Assembly (NCBI RefSeq): GCF_002234675.1
Contig: NC_019867.2
Coordinates: 24,975,166-25,039,165 of the forward strand
Length of the DNA: 64,000 bases
Source: Oryzias latipes
Lineage: Eukaryota; Chordata; Actinopteri; Beloniformes; Adrianichthyidae
Direction of reading: 5' to 3'
Shown piece after piece: positions 50,301 to 58,440 of the stretch. The stretch's first letter is position 1, and every line of letters starts with the position of its first letter. Below the pieces are notes generated by a model. That model did not search any database. It had not been told where the DNA came from and saw only the letters and a list, made by a program, of their open reading frames with translations. Both the position numbers and the translations under genes were made by a program.

Positions 50301-52523
50301 TAAAAACTGAATCTTAAGTAAAATTACTCTTGTTTTAAAGAAAAATATCTTATTTTCTGTCTTGCAAGAAAAATAATCTTATCAAGAAAGCTTTTGCATA
50401 GCAAAATATTCTCAGTTTAAAAACATGTCTTAGTGACTTGAATTTTTTCTTAAAATAAGAATTTTTGGACCAATTGGCAGATTTTTTGGCTTATTTCAAT
50501 AAAACCTGTCAATGGAATAATAATTTTTTACCTTTTTCTAAGGGGCATGATTTTGCAATGCATCATTTCAAATGTGCAGCTTTGAGATCAGTTTCCAGGT
50601 TTTTGCTCATAAAACCTTTTTGTCGACAGGTTTTTGTTTGAAGTGCAGCTCCACTCCAGCGTCAACAAGATGAATGTAGAAAACTTAGCTACTGTGATGG
50701 GGATAAACCTGCTCAAACCTCAGATAGAAGATCCCTTCAGCGTGATGAAGGGTAAGAACTCAGTCAACTACCACAATGATGTACTTTTTTGTCTTCTGTG
50801 AAAAACACAAACATCTGTATTCACCATTAGATGAACTCCAGTGACTTTTCATAAGTCTGAGGATGGCGAATCATCATTTTGATAGTAATCTTCAAACATT
50901 TGTGTTTGTTTTTCTTCACAGCCACTCCTCAGATCCAGAAGCTGATGACAGTGATGATCAGACAGCATGAGAGTCTGTTTCCTCCCTCCAAAGACCCTCC
51001 TCCCTCCTCTCCCCCTGCTAAGTCTGCAAACCAGAATAACAGTCCTCGTAGTTTTGTGGGCTGGGAGTCTGCAGAGGTACAGTACATTGAGCAGTCTTTG
51101 AAAAGGCATTCTTTTGAGCACATTTTTTGTTTAAGTGTGATGCTTATTATTGTTTCAAATTTAATCTTATTGTTTTAATATTTTGGAGCAAATGGATTGT
51201 TAGTCTAAGTTGTCAGATAAAGAGGCACACCACTTGCTAACTATTGCTTTTGCAAAACTAAGTCATTTGTTCATTTGAAATGAAAATGTCTTTTGACGTA
51301 AATAAATTTGTTGGACTAAAAAACAAAAACAAAAAGAAACAAAACAAAGCAATTGCCTTTAATTAAACAGTTATATGTCATTAAATCCTAAATGTTTCAT
51401 TCAAACAGCCACATTAGAAAATTACGAGGATCCAAAAATTACAAATAGATACATATATATATATTTGACAAAGAGAAAGCTAACATCCTCATATATCTAA
51501 AGCCAATCTTCACCTGATCAAGGAGAATCCTGGTTTTGGTTCATAAATGTTGCTTGGTATTTGTTCAGCTGACTTGTAGAGGCCATGCAGAAACCATTGT
51601 TGAAGCAGTTACAGGCAACATTTTATTCAATTTTTCTGTGTTTGTTTGTCTTAGATGGGTGATGCCTTTATGTCCGAGTCTCTCAAAGAAGAGGAAGATG
51701 ATGACAGTCCAGATCCACCTACAGGGAAAATCTGCCCACGGACAGATGGTCAGGAGCCTTTCTCCCCCAACACAGATGAGGGTCAAGGAAGTCCCCGCAA
51801 GCGCACTCAGACCCTTCCCACCTTCGTTTGCCCCCTCACCGGGATGGCTGCCAAGGCAGACGCCCTCAACAAATGGAGCAAGATTCAGGAGAGCGGGGAA
51901 GAGAGGAGCGGGACTTTGTCGGAAGACATTTTTAAAATACTAGACCTGCGAGGCCCATTTTTAGGAGGCTCCCAGTTCAGCAAAAAGGAAGAGGATGACA
52001 GGTCTGTGACCCGGAGAAGCAGCGATGGCACCGTGTCTTCTAATGCTGGCCCCCAGGCACCTGAAAGTGACTCCCAACCTACACGGGGGCTGTCTGATCA
52101 GAAAAGTGCAGACGTCTCAAAGGAGGGCAACACAGGGGTGCAGGTCAACAGCAGACCACAACAGAAGGAAAAGCAGCTGCATCTTGCAGAGAGGTGAGGT
52201 CAGCTGAGGAGGTGAAGACAAACTTGATCATAATTAGGAATTTTCCTGCAGAAGCAGAGACATTTTTGAGGTAAAGTTACCTGTTTTTAACTGGCCTGGT
52301 TGTGTCAAACGTCTTTTGCAGCTTGCAGAAGGAGAACATGGAGCTGAAGGCCAACGTGTTGGAGCTCCAGGCTGCTTTGGAGGCAGAGCGCCGCCGTGTG
52401 GCTGCTCTGGAGATCTGCCTTAAAAATGCAGAACGCAGTCGGGACGAGGCTCAGAAGCGCAACAACGAGCTGCAAAGAGACATTCAGCAGTTTCTTATCA
52501 CACAGAAACAAGCTCCAACTTAA
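23322..52523 (+). CDS. arhgap25: Rho GTPase-activating protein 25 (PH-RhoGAP-coiled coil)
   Basis: Stimulates GTP hydrolysis by Rac-type GTPases and is known mainly from blood cells, where it limits phagocytosis and migration. Eleven coding exons: 23322-23379, 38476-38678, 42109-42196, 47133-47246, 48326-48530, 49325-49457, 49591-49664, 50630-50751, 50922-51076, 51655-52193, 52322-52523; phases close to 630 aa (human 645). The N-terminus [10 protein letters not shown] is ARHGAP25-specific and exon 2 opens with ARSRSV. A PH domain spans about aa 48-152 ([20 protein letters not shown]). RhoGAP covers about aa 155-345, with arginine finger R198 in [21 protein letters not shown], and [10 protein letters not shown] carrying the conserved Asn. 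A Ser/Pro-rich acidic linker is encoded by the large exon 10 and holds [10 protein letters not shown]-terminal coiled coil (about aa 560-620) runs [16 protein letters not shown] onward. ARHGAP24/22 are the alternatives, but the N-terminus and bmp10 neighbour favour ARHGAP25. Confidence 0.95.
25345..25460 (+). repeat. Dispersed repeat with a 17-bp-arm hairpin
   Basis: Begins AAATGGTAAATACTTATATAGCGC and contains AGGCCCAAAGCCCTTTACAG, a common fish repeat head also seen at 16847-16920. Its right part forms a perfect hairpin: arms 25410-25426 and 25444-25460 separated by 17 nt. Confidence 0.6.
25690..26046. repeat. GC-rich island ending in a run of 19 C
   Basis: An abrupt GC-rich block inside an AT-rich intron, full of GGTG/CCTGG words and ending in 19 consecutive C at 26028-26046. 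It follows a CA-rich stretch (25615-25700). It gives a long open frame on the + strand, but composition is low-complexity and no domain is seen, so I treat it as a repeat. Milder GC-rich stretches of similar flavour lie at about 5930-6130 and 40330-40460. Confidence 0.5.
28690..29340 (+). pseudogene. Decayed Tc1/mariner-type transposase
   Basis: Reading through several frame breaks and stops, the + strand encodes pieces typical of Tc1 transposases: an N-terminal helix-turn-helix-like region, then [20 protein letters not shown] and [11 protein letters not shown] (about 28850-28960), then VIVWGAMS (about 29130) and an FQQD-like catalytic block near 29255. Frames change between the pieces, so it is a dead copy. 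No paired terminal repeats were recognised. Confidence 0.7.
29561..30062. mobile_element. TIR element family C, copy 2 (both ends present)
   Basis: The left end AAAGAACCACTCCGATCA and the right end GAGTGGGTCTTT are inverted counterparts, flanked by T/A-rich sequence. The interior matches 20150-20560 over several blocks and its ATGCCACAAGAACAT right part matches 30840 and 35140. About 500 bp with no transposase, hence non-autonomous. Confidence 0.65.
30235..30422 (-). pseudogene. 3'-end fragment of a LINE reverse-transcriptase ORF
   Basis: On the minus strand the translation includes [19 protein letters not shown] followed by [11 protein letters not shown], which matches the C-terminal tail of a common fish non-LTR retrotransposon (Rex-type; the family name is from memory). 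Only the last roughly 50 codons are present, consistent with heavy 5' truncation. It differs from the LINE at 31.5 kb. Confidence 0.6.
30826..30905. repeat. Right-end fragment of family C
   Basis: Contains AAAATGCCACAAGTACATGT and CTCACAAAACACGCTTTTCA followed by a GGAGGCGGACATT end, matching in order the right-hand ends of the elements at 29561-30062 and 34660-35211. The terminal GAGTGGGTCTTT is diverged. Confidence 0.5.
31057..31219. mobile_element. piggyBac-like MITE, copy C (internally deleted)
   Basis: Starts TAACCCTTGTGCTGTCCTAGG and ends GATAGCACAAGGGTTAA, with the family's internal GGGTCATCTAGACCC and CATGAAATCTTTCCACCTT words. At 163 bp it is about 50 bp shorter than copies at 972 and 42851 because the segment after CCACCTTCATCC is missing. 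Confidence 0.75.
31480..32985 (-). pseudogene. 5'-truncated non-LTR retrotransposon (LINE) with broken RT ORF
   Basis: The minus strand encodes reverse-transcriptase sequence: 32907-32398 ([57 protein letters not shown]) and 32404-31502 ([12 protein letters not shown], the FADDIVI catalytic block, [33 protein letters not shown], ending CGDP). The two pieces are in different frames, so a frameshift near 32400 kills the ORF, and a few residues after KAYD are missing. There is no endonuclease domain: the copy is 5'-truncated near 32985. The 3' end carries AGGGGTCGCCACAGCGAA (31504-31521 on +), shared with the SINE at 52.6 kb. The clade (RTE- or L2-like) is not certain. Confidence 0.85.
33280..33835. 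mobile_element. TIR element family D, diverged copy
   Basis: Shares with 60798-61562 the order TTGACCAATCAGGGACTC (inverted relative order to the other copy), TCTATGAC(A/T)CCAAG(A/T)CTTTC, ATATATCAGAA(C/T)AGAGCTGT and a GTGTGAACCTAGCA-type end at 33819-33832, which is the inverted form of the TGCTGCGTTCACAC end. Old and rearranged; borders approximate. Confidence 0.5.
34326..34575. repeat. Interspersed non-coding repeat of the same general layout as 13126-13440
   Basis: Carries GACCTGGGAGACCCAGATGC near its start and CACAGCTGGTTCCAATCAG near its end, the layout of a common fish repeat. Membership in one family with the 13.1-kb copy is tentative. Confidence 0.3.
34660..35211. mobile_element. 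TIR element family C, copy with two internal palindromes
   Basis: The left end AAAGAAGTTCCGATCACC resembles the AAAGAACCACTCCGATCA left end at 29561; the right end GAGTGGGTCTTT at 35191-35202 and the preceding ATGCCACAAGAACATG match the family. Inside are a hairpin with arms 34878-34887 and 34905-34914, and another with perfect 19-bp arms 35042-35060 and 35081-35099. A CG-rich block (34850-34880) lies beside the first hairpin. Confidence 0.5.
40727..40764. repeat. Perfect 16-bp-arm hairpin
   Basis: TACTATAGGTATATTA at 40727-40742 is the exact inverse complement of 40749-40764, with a 6-nt loop. It could be the joined ends of a deleted element or a random AT-rich cruciform. Confidence 0.8.
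40984..41262 (+). mobile_element. tRNA-like SINE, copy 1
   Basis: The head reads GTGGTGTAGTGGTTAGCACTC, a tRNA-like A-box region. The body contains TGTGTGGAGTTTGCA, TGCCAAAAACATGC, CAGGGTGTACTCTGCCTTCG and a CTCCAGCAACC tail, the ordered hallmarks of a very common fish SINE-like repeat. It is diverged; the B-box region is deleted. Confidence 0.65.
41450..41765 (+). mobile_element. tRNA-like SINE, copy 2
   Basis: Same family and orientation as the copy 200 bp upstream and better preserved: TTGGTGCAGTGGTAAGCGC (A-box region), GGTTCAAATCCCAGC (B-box), CCTCCCACAGTCCAAAAACA, CTGTCCAGGGTGTACCCC and a CTGGCAACCCCATAACCCC tail. Not a functional tRNA gene: no cloverleaf can be drawn beyond the promoter boxes. 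Confidence 0.75.
42851..43064. mobile_element. piggyBac-like MITE, copy D (complete)
   Basis: TTAACCGTTGTGCTATCTTAG at the left and GGATAGCACAAGGGTTAA at the right, both with TTAA. The interior is collinear with the copy at 54740-54960 and inverted relative to those at 972 and 31057. Length 214 bp. Confidence 0.8.
43076..43948 (+). pseudogene. Degraded Ty3/Gypsy-type retrotransposon fragment (gag-protease-RT start)
   Basis: Three pieces in two or more frames lie in retrotransposon order. A gag-type zinc knuckle is encoded near 43190-43250 (C-x2-C-x5-H-x3-C, followed by a second incomplete one). An aspartic protease core DSGAS lies near 43420, within an MKLNG...LIDSGA context. The start of reverse transcriptase is at about 43819-43948, ending at a [13 protein letters not shown] motif. 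Stops and frame changes separate them, the RT catalytic part and integrase are absent and no LTR is seen, so it is an inert fragment. It stops exactly where MITE sequence begins. Confidence 0.8.
43946..44023. mobile_element. Right-end fragment of the piggyBac-like MITE, copy E
   Basis: From AAAGGTTCAGTGCACTG onward it repeats the last 75 bp of copy D (42988-43064), ending GGATAGCACAAGGGTTA. It abuts the Gypsy fragment without spacer, and the terminal TTAA has become TTAC. Confidence 0.75.
44562..44780 (+). repeat. Degenerate tandem duplication (two units about 146 bp apart)
   Basis: The unit AGATTTGGATCAAAATTTTT ... AAGATACA...GATGGTGGCACTA at 44565-44632 recurs at 44711-44778 as AGATTTGTACGAAATCTTTT ... 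AAGATACA...GATGGTGGCGCTA. No coding potential; origin unknown. Confidence 0.6.
45070..45345 (-). repeat. Interspersed repeat, copy 2, with AATTC and ACTAA arrays
   Basis: The left part is a TCAAT pentanucleotide array (about 45078-45130), the middle contains TTATGGCCCAACATTACAAC and AATGCGCTTCAAA, and the right part is an ACTAA array of about 13 units (45242-45305) ending CTAAGCTAAACTAGGCATCC. Its non-array parts are the inverse complement of 6889-7044. It interrupts a LINE remnant. Confidence 0.7.
45242..45305. repeat. ACTAA pentanucleotide array
   Basis: About 13 uninterrupted copies of a 5-bp unit at the right edge of the repeat at 45070-45345; likely length-variable. Confidence 0.9.
45785..45880. 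repeat. Fragment of a CACTACATAGTGCACTATATAGTG repeat
   Basis: Contains the self-complementary word ACTACATAGTGCACTATATAGT and the flanking CCTAATTCCTTCACTACTC, which I know as the end region of a fish DNA-transposon derivative. The remainder of the element was not traced. Confidence 0.45.
47247..48325 (+). other. arhgap25: arhgap25 intron 4
   Basis: A 1.08-kb AT-rich intron between the PH and RhoGAP exons, bounded by GTTGGT and TGCAG. The donor GTTGG is weaker than the others, but the phase fits. Nothing else is recognisable. Confidence 0.65.
48531..49324 (+). other. arhgap25: arhgap25 intron 5
   Basis: A 0.79-kb intron inside the RhoGAP domain, bounded by GTAAAA and CGCAG. No repeat or exon-like sequence recognised. 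Confidence 0.65.
49665..50629 (+). other. arhgap25: arhgap25 intron 7
   Basis: A 0.96-kb intron with GTGAGT donor and GACAG acceptor. It contains a repeat at about 50290-50525 and otherwise unique AT-rich sequence. Confidence 0.65.
50290..50525. repeat. Non-autonomous DNA-element copy (CACTGTAAAAA-type)
   Basis: Starts CACACTGTAAAAACTGAATC and contains the A/T-rich phrases TTACTCTTGTTTTAAAGAAA, CTTGCAAGAAAAATAATCTT and TATTTCAATAAAACCTGTCA, which recur widely in fish genomes as a hAT-like MITE (family from memory). The right end is not clear. Confidence 0.45.
51077..51654 (+). other. arhgap25: arhgap25 intron 9
   Basis: A 0.58-kb intron, GTACAG donor and CTTAG acceptor, with a short TA microsatellite near 51450-51462. 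Nothing else recognised. Confidence 0.65.
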
Positions 52524-53045
52524 GCCAATCTTTCCCCCATCTATTTTAACGACTCAGATCATTTCAACAGACTGGAGCTGCTCATCCATCGTCCTCTTCC
52601 TGATGTTGGGTTTTCTCTCCATTTGTTTGTACTCCCTTTAGGGGTCGCCACAGCGAACTGAGCTACAATTCGCGCTCATGGTTTTAACGTTTTAGACTGA
52701 TGGCCTTACTTACCCAACCCTCTGAATTTACTGTACCCAGGCTTGGGTCCAGCAAATGGAAATGCTGGAAAGTGCCCCTATATGGTGGTTGTAAATTACA
52801 GCACCTGGACGTCTTCCATCCAAGAACTAACCAGGCCCAGATAGGATGAGGGTCAAGCTTGTCCAGAGTGGCGCAGTCAGGTTTTTTTTTTTGGCTTCTG
52901 TTTTATCTTGAACATAAGTTATTGGGATCTATTTTTTGTGCATGTGAAAAAAAAAATCTGTGAAGTAGAGATTTAAATTGGGTCAAGAATGAGACAAGAA
53001 ATGTCATGATGTACAAGAATAAAAATGAAAAACAATAAACAAAAT
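52524..53045 (+). other. arhgap25: arhgap25 3' UTR with poly(A) signals
   Basis: Follows the TAA stop. Two AATAAA signals lie at 53018-53023 and 53034-53039, so the transcript probably ends near 53050. About half of the UTR is a SINE in antisense orientation (52634-52880), so the mRNA carries 5S-rRNA-complementary sequence. Confidence 0.6.
52634..52880 (-). mobile_element. 5S-rRNA-derived SINE (minus strand) with LINE-type tail
   Basis: On the minus strand the head contains GGGCCTGGTTAGTTCTTGGA, then TGGAAGAC and CCAGGTGCTGTAA, matching the 3' half of vertebrate 5S rRNA, including the internal-promoter region in part. A unique body follows (CCATATAGGGGCACTTTCCA). The tail ends in the complement of AGGGGTCGCCACAGCGAA (52640-52657), identical over 18 bp to the 3' end of the LINE at 31504-31521. 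5S-headed SINEs are known in fish (SINE3 type). This copy is diverged and not a 5S gene. Confidence 0.75.
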
Positions 53046-53271
53046 TAGGGTCAGCAAACTGGATATAAAGAATACCCCTAAAAAATATGATAAATGTCTT
53101 TTTTTTACTGAAGGAAAGCTAAAATAATTAAGCATCATGAAAAAATTATTACACTTGTGAAGACCTTTAGAAAAACCACCAAGCAGTTGTTTTATTCCTA
53201 TTGACCCCTTGACGCATGAATTTATTTCCAGCTATGACAAAATAAATTCACTTATGTTTTTGCTGTCATGA

Positions 53272-54258
53272 CGGCTACGTTCACACTGCAGGCTGAAACG
53301 ACCCAATTCCGATTTTTTGCCCCTATGTGACCTGTATCTGATGTTTTCATGACAGTCTGAACGACACAGATCCGATCTTTTCAAATGCGACCCAGGCCAC
53401 TTGGGTATGTGGTCCTGAATCCGATACGTATCCGATCTTTTGAAATGCGACCTCCGTCTGACCGGCCAGGCCACATGAATCCGACCCGTACGTCTTTGAT
53501 ATGCTACAAACGTCATAATTCAGTAGGCGGGAACGAGAGCATAAACATCAACCATTGCGGACGATGCTGCTGAGACCAGTCAGTGGAAAAGAAGCGAGGT
53601 CACCGATTTGATACATATTTGGGGTGACAACTCTATTCAGGCCAAACTCCAGGGCTCTTATCCCAACCGGGTGGTTTTTGAAAAACTTTCCAGCAAAATG
53701 GCTGAGCCTGGTGTTGAACCTTTCCCGCGATTACTTTTTTTTCTTTCCGACCGTGGTCAGAATTGCGGGGGAGCGAAGGTGGATCCTCCTTCGGGGTTCC
53801 CTTCCCTCAGATCCTCCAGAGTGGGTTAATGAAGAGTCAATAGCAGTTCTGCTGGGGGGGGCCGTCTTTTATTATCGTTCTCCTTCCTCCGTAACATACA
53901 ACATGAATGCGCCCCCAACACACTTCCGCTGCCACCTCTCACTCCCTCCTGCGCTGCACGCGCTCTCTCCTCTCTCTTAAACACGCGTGCGCGGCCGCAG
54001 CACATACACATCCCCATTCCACAACAGTGGATACAGACCATTCTGGCTCCAATGCCTTCTTAAAATGAGAAGATGGTAATTCTGCTAGCTCCTTTGTGAA
54101 AATAAATGTAACAATGCAAAAAGAGCTCCGCTGTTGACAACACGGTTGTTGGCATCCATTGAGTATGGTACTCTTCTGCGCATGCGGGTCAGTTCTGGGT
54201 CATTTCACGTTCACACAGGAGATCACAAAAGTTTGCATTTAATTGGAAATGTGAACAG
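53272..54258. mobile_element. hAT-like non-autonomous element
   Basis: The left end GGCTACGTTCACACTGCAGG and the following ATCCGATCTTTTCAAATGCG, GAATCCGATACGTATCCGAT and TGCGACC words are hallmarks of a widespread fish hAT-type MITE. The right boundary is placed where a diverged inverted end (GAACAGCCTTGC) occurs before an A run. Interior frames have no transposase. The superfamily is from knowledge of similar repeats, not from a visible 8-bp target duplication. Confidence 0.55.
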
Positions 54259-54739
54259 CCTTGCAAAAAAAAAAAAAAATCGTTTTTTTTTCTCCAAAAT
54301 ATCGGAAATGAGCATTAAGCCGCCCTGCACTGTTAACGTAGTCGTAGATTCTAAATGAAGATAATTCTGGAGCCAAAGTGGTTTGATTCCTTTTTGCAGA
54401 TATTCGGGTTATCATTCTCTCACATGCTTGTAAAGACAAAAAACAAATCATCACACATCACAGTTTCTTTTCGAACCATCCTAGTTTTAAGAAGTATGTT
54501 TTGCACAATTTCTTTAAGACTTCATTGCTTCTTCTGAGTTGGGCTGAGAGACCAGAACAATATGCTGGGCAGAGCAATTATTGCTAACGTGGATACCAGA
54601 CTGTGGTCCAGATCAGACCACAGCCCAATTTGTGCTGCCTTTTCCAACATGTCATTATAATTTTGAGTGCAGTAGCTGAAACCAAATCATCACACATTCA
54701 CCAACATGTCTAAAGGCTACCTAAACTTTTTTTGTTCAG

Positions 54740-54960
54740 GTAACCCTTGTGCTTTCCTATGGGGTCCAGATTACCCCACCCTTACATTGATGTGTTCTCC
54801 CTACCATGACAAAGGTAGATAAAGGTGTAAGATTTCATGTAATCCATGGACACCAGTGAAGATCACAAATCATTGAAGAAAAAAGTTCAGCGCACTGTCT
54901 AGTGGGGTCTAAATGACCCAACTCCCAATGTCAAAACGTCTAGGATAGCACAAGGGATAA
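54740..54960. mobile_element. piggyBac-like MITE, copy F
   Basis: GTAACCCTTGTGCTTTCCTATGG at the left, GGATAGCACAAGGGATAA at the right, and an interior collinear with 42851-43064 (CCCTACCATGACAAAGGT, TAATCCATGGACACCAGTGA). Its GGGGTCCAGAT start is shared with the foldback copy at 18522. 221 bp. Confidence 0.75.
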
Positions 54961-56194
54961 ACTGAAAGCACCTTGAGCCTGACAGGCATTGACTTTTATG
55001 TTCTTTAGTTACCTGAATGTTTTCTGGCTCTGCAGAAGTCTGTTCTCTGCTCTGCTGCCTTCAGAAACTGCCTCCAGAAACAGAGGAGGCAGTTTTGTTC
55101 ACACAGCTGTAGGCTATGTAAAATGACTCAGGGATTACACTATTGTGAAGGCAACAGTGTGTTTGCCTTCTGTGGCTGTTTGACAAAGGAAGAAAAAAAT
55201 AAATGATTAACGTGGTATTGTGTGGCTGGATATTATTAGCTCAGCTTATGTATTCGTATAGTGGTATAATTTATAAGATAATGTTTGTGTCTTTAGTTCA
55301 AATTACACACACATATAAATTAATAAAACAGCACTAATGTAAAGGCTGTTTGTTTTATTGCAAAAGTTAATTGTCATTGACTCAAAGACAAAATGAACAA
55401 ATGCATGATATAAAAACAATTTTTGTTATTAAAATCCACAGGTTTAAAAAAATTCTAAATAAATAAAAAAACTACTTTTTCTTTTTTTTATTGAATTCAA
55501 GATTTTAAACTACAAAGACTGTTTTAATCACTGAGTTTTTTAGGAAAAAACCTATGAAAACAAAAAAAAAGCACGATTTTCATGGAGTACTGTCTAATAG
55601 TAGTGTCACTCCAAAAATAGCAACTGTTGTCTCCACAAATCCACGTTTGTTATGCCCTTAGGCCCCTAATGGAGACCAGATAGAGGGGCCTGACTGAGTG
55701 TTCAAAAGAACATTGCCTCTATCGAGTTTTCTTAGGCCCATCAGGAAGATGTGATGGTCTGTTGCAGCAACGGTTCAACAAATATATGATAAGAGCACGT
55801 CTGTCAGTTGTCAGCCTGGCAGATGAGTGGCAGAAGCAGGAAAAGCTCATTCCTTCCAATCACTGTGACGCACTGACAACAGGAGTGTATCTGTGGGTCA
55901 CACGAAGAAGCTCTGGAATGAAGGACAACTGTGTGGTGTGATGAGGGATCAGGTGACAAACATTCCCATCAGTGGAGGAACCGGTGACGGTTACTTTCAA
56001 CGTCATCAGATTGTCCAATCGTCATAAAGACTATGGTCACACAGTCATCTGAAAAGAAAAACATCCTGATTAAACTTCAAGCTGCGCAATGTATGAGAAT
56101 CACATTTTTTTATAAATAAGGTTTGTTTTGATTTGATCATAATTTATGGTTGCTGCTAGTTGATATTGTTTCATTTTAATTGAATCGGTTAGTT

Positions 56195-56560
56195 CAAAAG
56201 GGGCCCAAGTCCAAGAGGTTTGTTTTTCCAGGACATAATTTAATTGCATATAGCTTAAAGGGAGGCTACACCAAATGATTAAAACTTTACCTAGATTTAG
56301 CACCAGTTCATAGCTTACAAATGCCATAATATGAAGCACCTCACTTTTATAATTTCAGAGGACTAGAAAACTAAAGTCTATGGACTTGGGCCCTTCTTGA
56401 ATTAAACAGGGGCGCTGCCATATTAAATAACTAGTGCTGCCATCTATGGGATAAAGCAAAACCCATGCAAGAGAGGCCCAAGTCCAGGAATTTTGCACTT
56501 AATGCATTTTAAATGTCAAGCATAGTCAACACAGTACCACGGGCTTGGGACTTTTTTGCA
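56195..56560. repeat. Region with alternating inverted GGGCCCAAGTCC motifs
   Basis: The motif occurs as GGGGCCCAAGTCCAAG (56200), GGACTTGGGCCC (56381), AGGCCCAAGTCCAGG (56475) and GGGCTTGGGACT (56543), alternating in direction. This suggests a decayed element or two nested inverted copies. Confidence 0.4.
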
Positions 56561-56649
56561 CATAATCAGATAGCTTTTCCCTTGAAGACCATTGAACATA
56601 TTATATCTCTATTTTGAAAAATTTTGGACTTGCACTCCTTTTAAACTAA

Positions 56650-57054
56650 CCAATTCAATTGATCAGATTCAACCTACAATCGTTTCAGGACCTTTAGTCA
56701 AAAATTCAATCAGTGTGACTCAGAGCTGAATACCTGGTACTGAACAGTGCTGGGGAAGTTTTCTAGATTCCTTGTACTTGTTTCATAAAGTTCAGACCAT
56801 TGTTGTTGTTCTACATCAAAATAATACAAATATAACATTATTAGAACATGTATTGTCACATGTCTTTGTAAAATTCAAAGTTTTTCCACACATTGTACTG
56901 TAATTATGGATTGATCATTTTTTGCTGCCATCCCATGTGTGTGATTTTGCAATGGTTTAGATTGATTTCATTAACAATTTACCTCAGACAGATCGATCTG
57001 GTTGAATCGCAGTAATATAAACCAATTCGTTGTTTAATAATCGTTACATCCCTA
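56650..57054. mobile_element. Diverged TIR element ending GTTACATCCCTAG
   Basis: The right end TAATCGTTACATCCCTAG is the complement of the AGGGATGTAACGATTA start of abundant fish DNA-transposon derivatives, and AATTCAATTGATCAG / GATCTGGTTGAATCG words lie on both sides. The left border is uncertain. Confidence 0.4.
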
Positions 57055-57339
57055 GTTTGCACCAAAATGTGCAGTTTGGCAGAACAAACCAACCTGAGGC
57101 TGACCATTCAGATGTCACCAGTCAATTAAAAAAACATCCGTCAAACTTGACAATCAAATATAAGTGCACTATTCATGAACATGCAACCCAACATATGTTG
57201 AAGATATGACCTGTTTCACTCAAAATACATGGCAAATTGCTAGCTTGCAGACAAATGGCATTAGCAGCTGCTTATTAACTGCGCTTGCTACTGATTACTT
57301 TTCAGATATGCTTCAATCATGTTGTCAAAGATAAAAATG

Positions 57340-57610
57340 AAAATTGTGTAACTTATATCCAAATTTACCAAGTCAAGTTCATGAGAACAGTTTCTGGGCA
57401 ACACATGAGGCATGGTGGTGACAGGGTAGTGATATGGGAATGTTTTTCAGCCTCAGGACCGTGGCGCTCTTAGTGGACTGGAATCTTCTTTGTATGCCAC
57501 CAGAGTTCAGTGTCTGTGCTGAGTCAGACTGGTTTAATAGCTTGGTCATCATTAATTATTCTCACACCACAACATGTGAAGTTAAGCCCCAGTAAGGAAG
57601 AAACATCTCA
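57340..57610 (+). pseudogene. Tc1-type transposase fragment
   Basis: The + strand frame encodes RHGGDRVVIWECFSASGP, matching the conserved HGGGSVMVWGCF region of Tc1 transposases, then hits a stop at 57471. Downstream text keeps only faint similarity. A short dead remnant. Confidence 0.55.
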
Positions 57611-58440
57611 ATTTTAATCAACCAAGCAGAAATTAAGGTAGTAAATCAGTGAATTCAAAGATGATTTTTATTCTTTCCATACTGCTTGTGCGTTTTACCT
57701 GAGTTCAAAATGCAGAAATCCAATCTCCTTTATTTTACATTTCCTAGTTTTCAAAAAAGCCATAGGTCTGGTGTGTTTTTTATTATGGCTTGATAAATAA
57801 AACATCAGAAGTGAAAAAAGGTAAACTACTTTTTTTTACATGTCAAACATTGTTAGGTGGTGAAAATCTTCTTGTTTCGCAGGCTTTCTGTAGGCTTCAC
57901 CTTTGACTTCTTGCTGTTTCTGAAATTGAGAGGAATGTCTCCTGGAAGCTTTGTCTGCTCTACGATGAAAGCTTGTGAAGGTGCCTCATGTCTTGCATTA
58001 CACATCCTCGCCTCTCCTCATTTCTGCGAAGAGGTCTGCTGTGGCAGAAAATTCTGTTTCCAACACAGTGATTATAACTAGCTGGAGAAGGTTTCAAACC
58101 AAAACTTTGCAGACTTTGCACTCTCCTTAACATCTCATACGCACCTCTAAATGTTGTACAGACTCAAGGCCTTACACCTCAATGGCTCTGATTCTAGTTG
58201 CCAGAAAAATGTGTCCTGCGACATTCTAGAAAATCAACAAACCAGAAGTGTGTTTTTTTTTGTTTTTTTTTTCAAAAAGGGATGCTCAATTATGCCTAGA
58301 AAGCGCTGGCATAACTTCCCCATTTCCAAAGCAAATAAACAAATGAAAAGTAACCCACCCAAACAAAATAACCCGTCCACAAGGAAGAGGCTGCAGGACA
58401 GTGTTTACAAAATCCTCATTAAGGAAGTTGTGAGATAACG

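Larger units (their letters stand above)
53046..58440. other. Intergenic region between arhgap25 and bmp10
   Basis: About 5.4 kb dominated by element remnants listed separately (53.3-54.3, 54.7-55.0, 56.2-57.1 and 57.3-57.6 kb). 55.0-56.1 kb and 57.6-58.4 kb show no recognisable repeat or gene. Regulatory elements for bmp10 may be here, but none can be pointed to with confidence. Confidence 0.65.

Noticed and set aside
52790..52880. 5S rRNA gene
   Set aside because: Only the 3' half is similar, with internal deletions, and the sequence continues into a LINE-type tail; it is a SINE head rather than a gene.
53046..53046. A previously undescribed gene system in the window
   Set aside because: All coding sequence resolves to three known vertebrate genes or to transposon ORFs; the unexplained structures are non-coding repeats, so I do not claim a new system.
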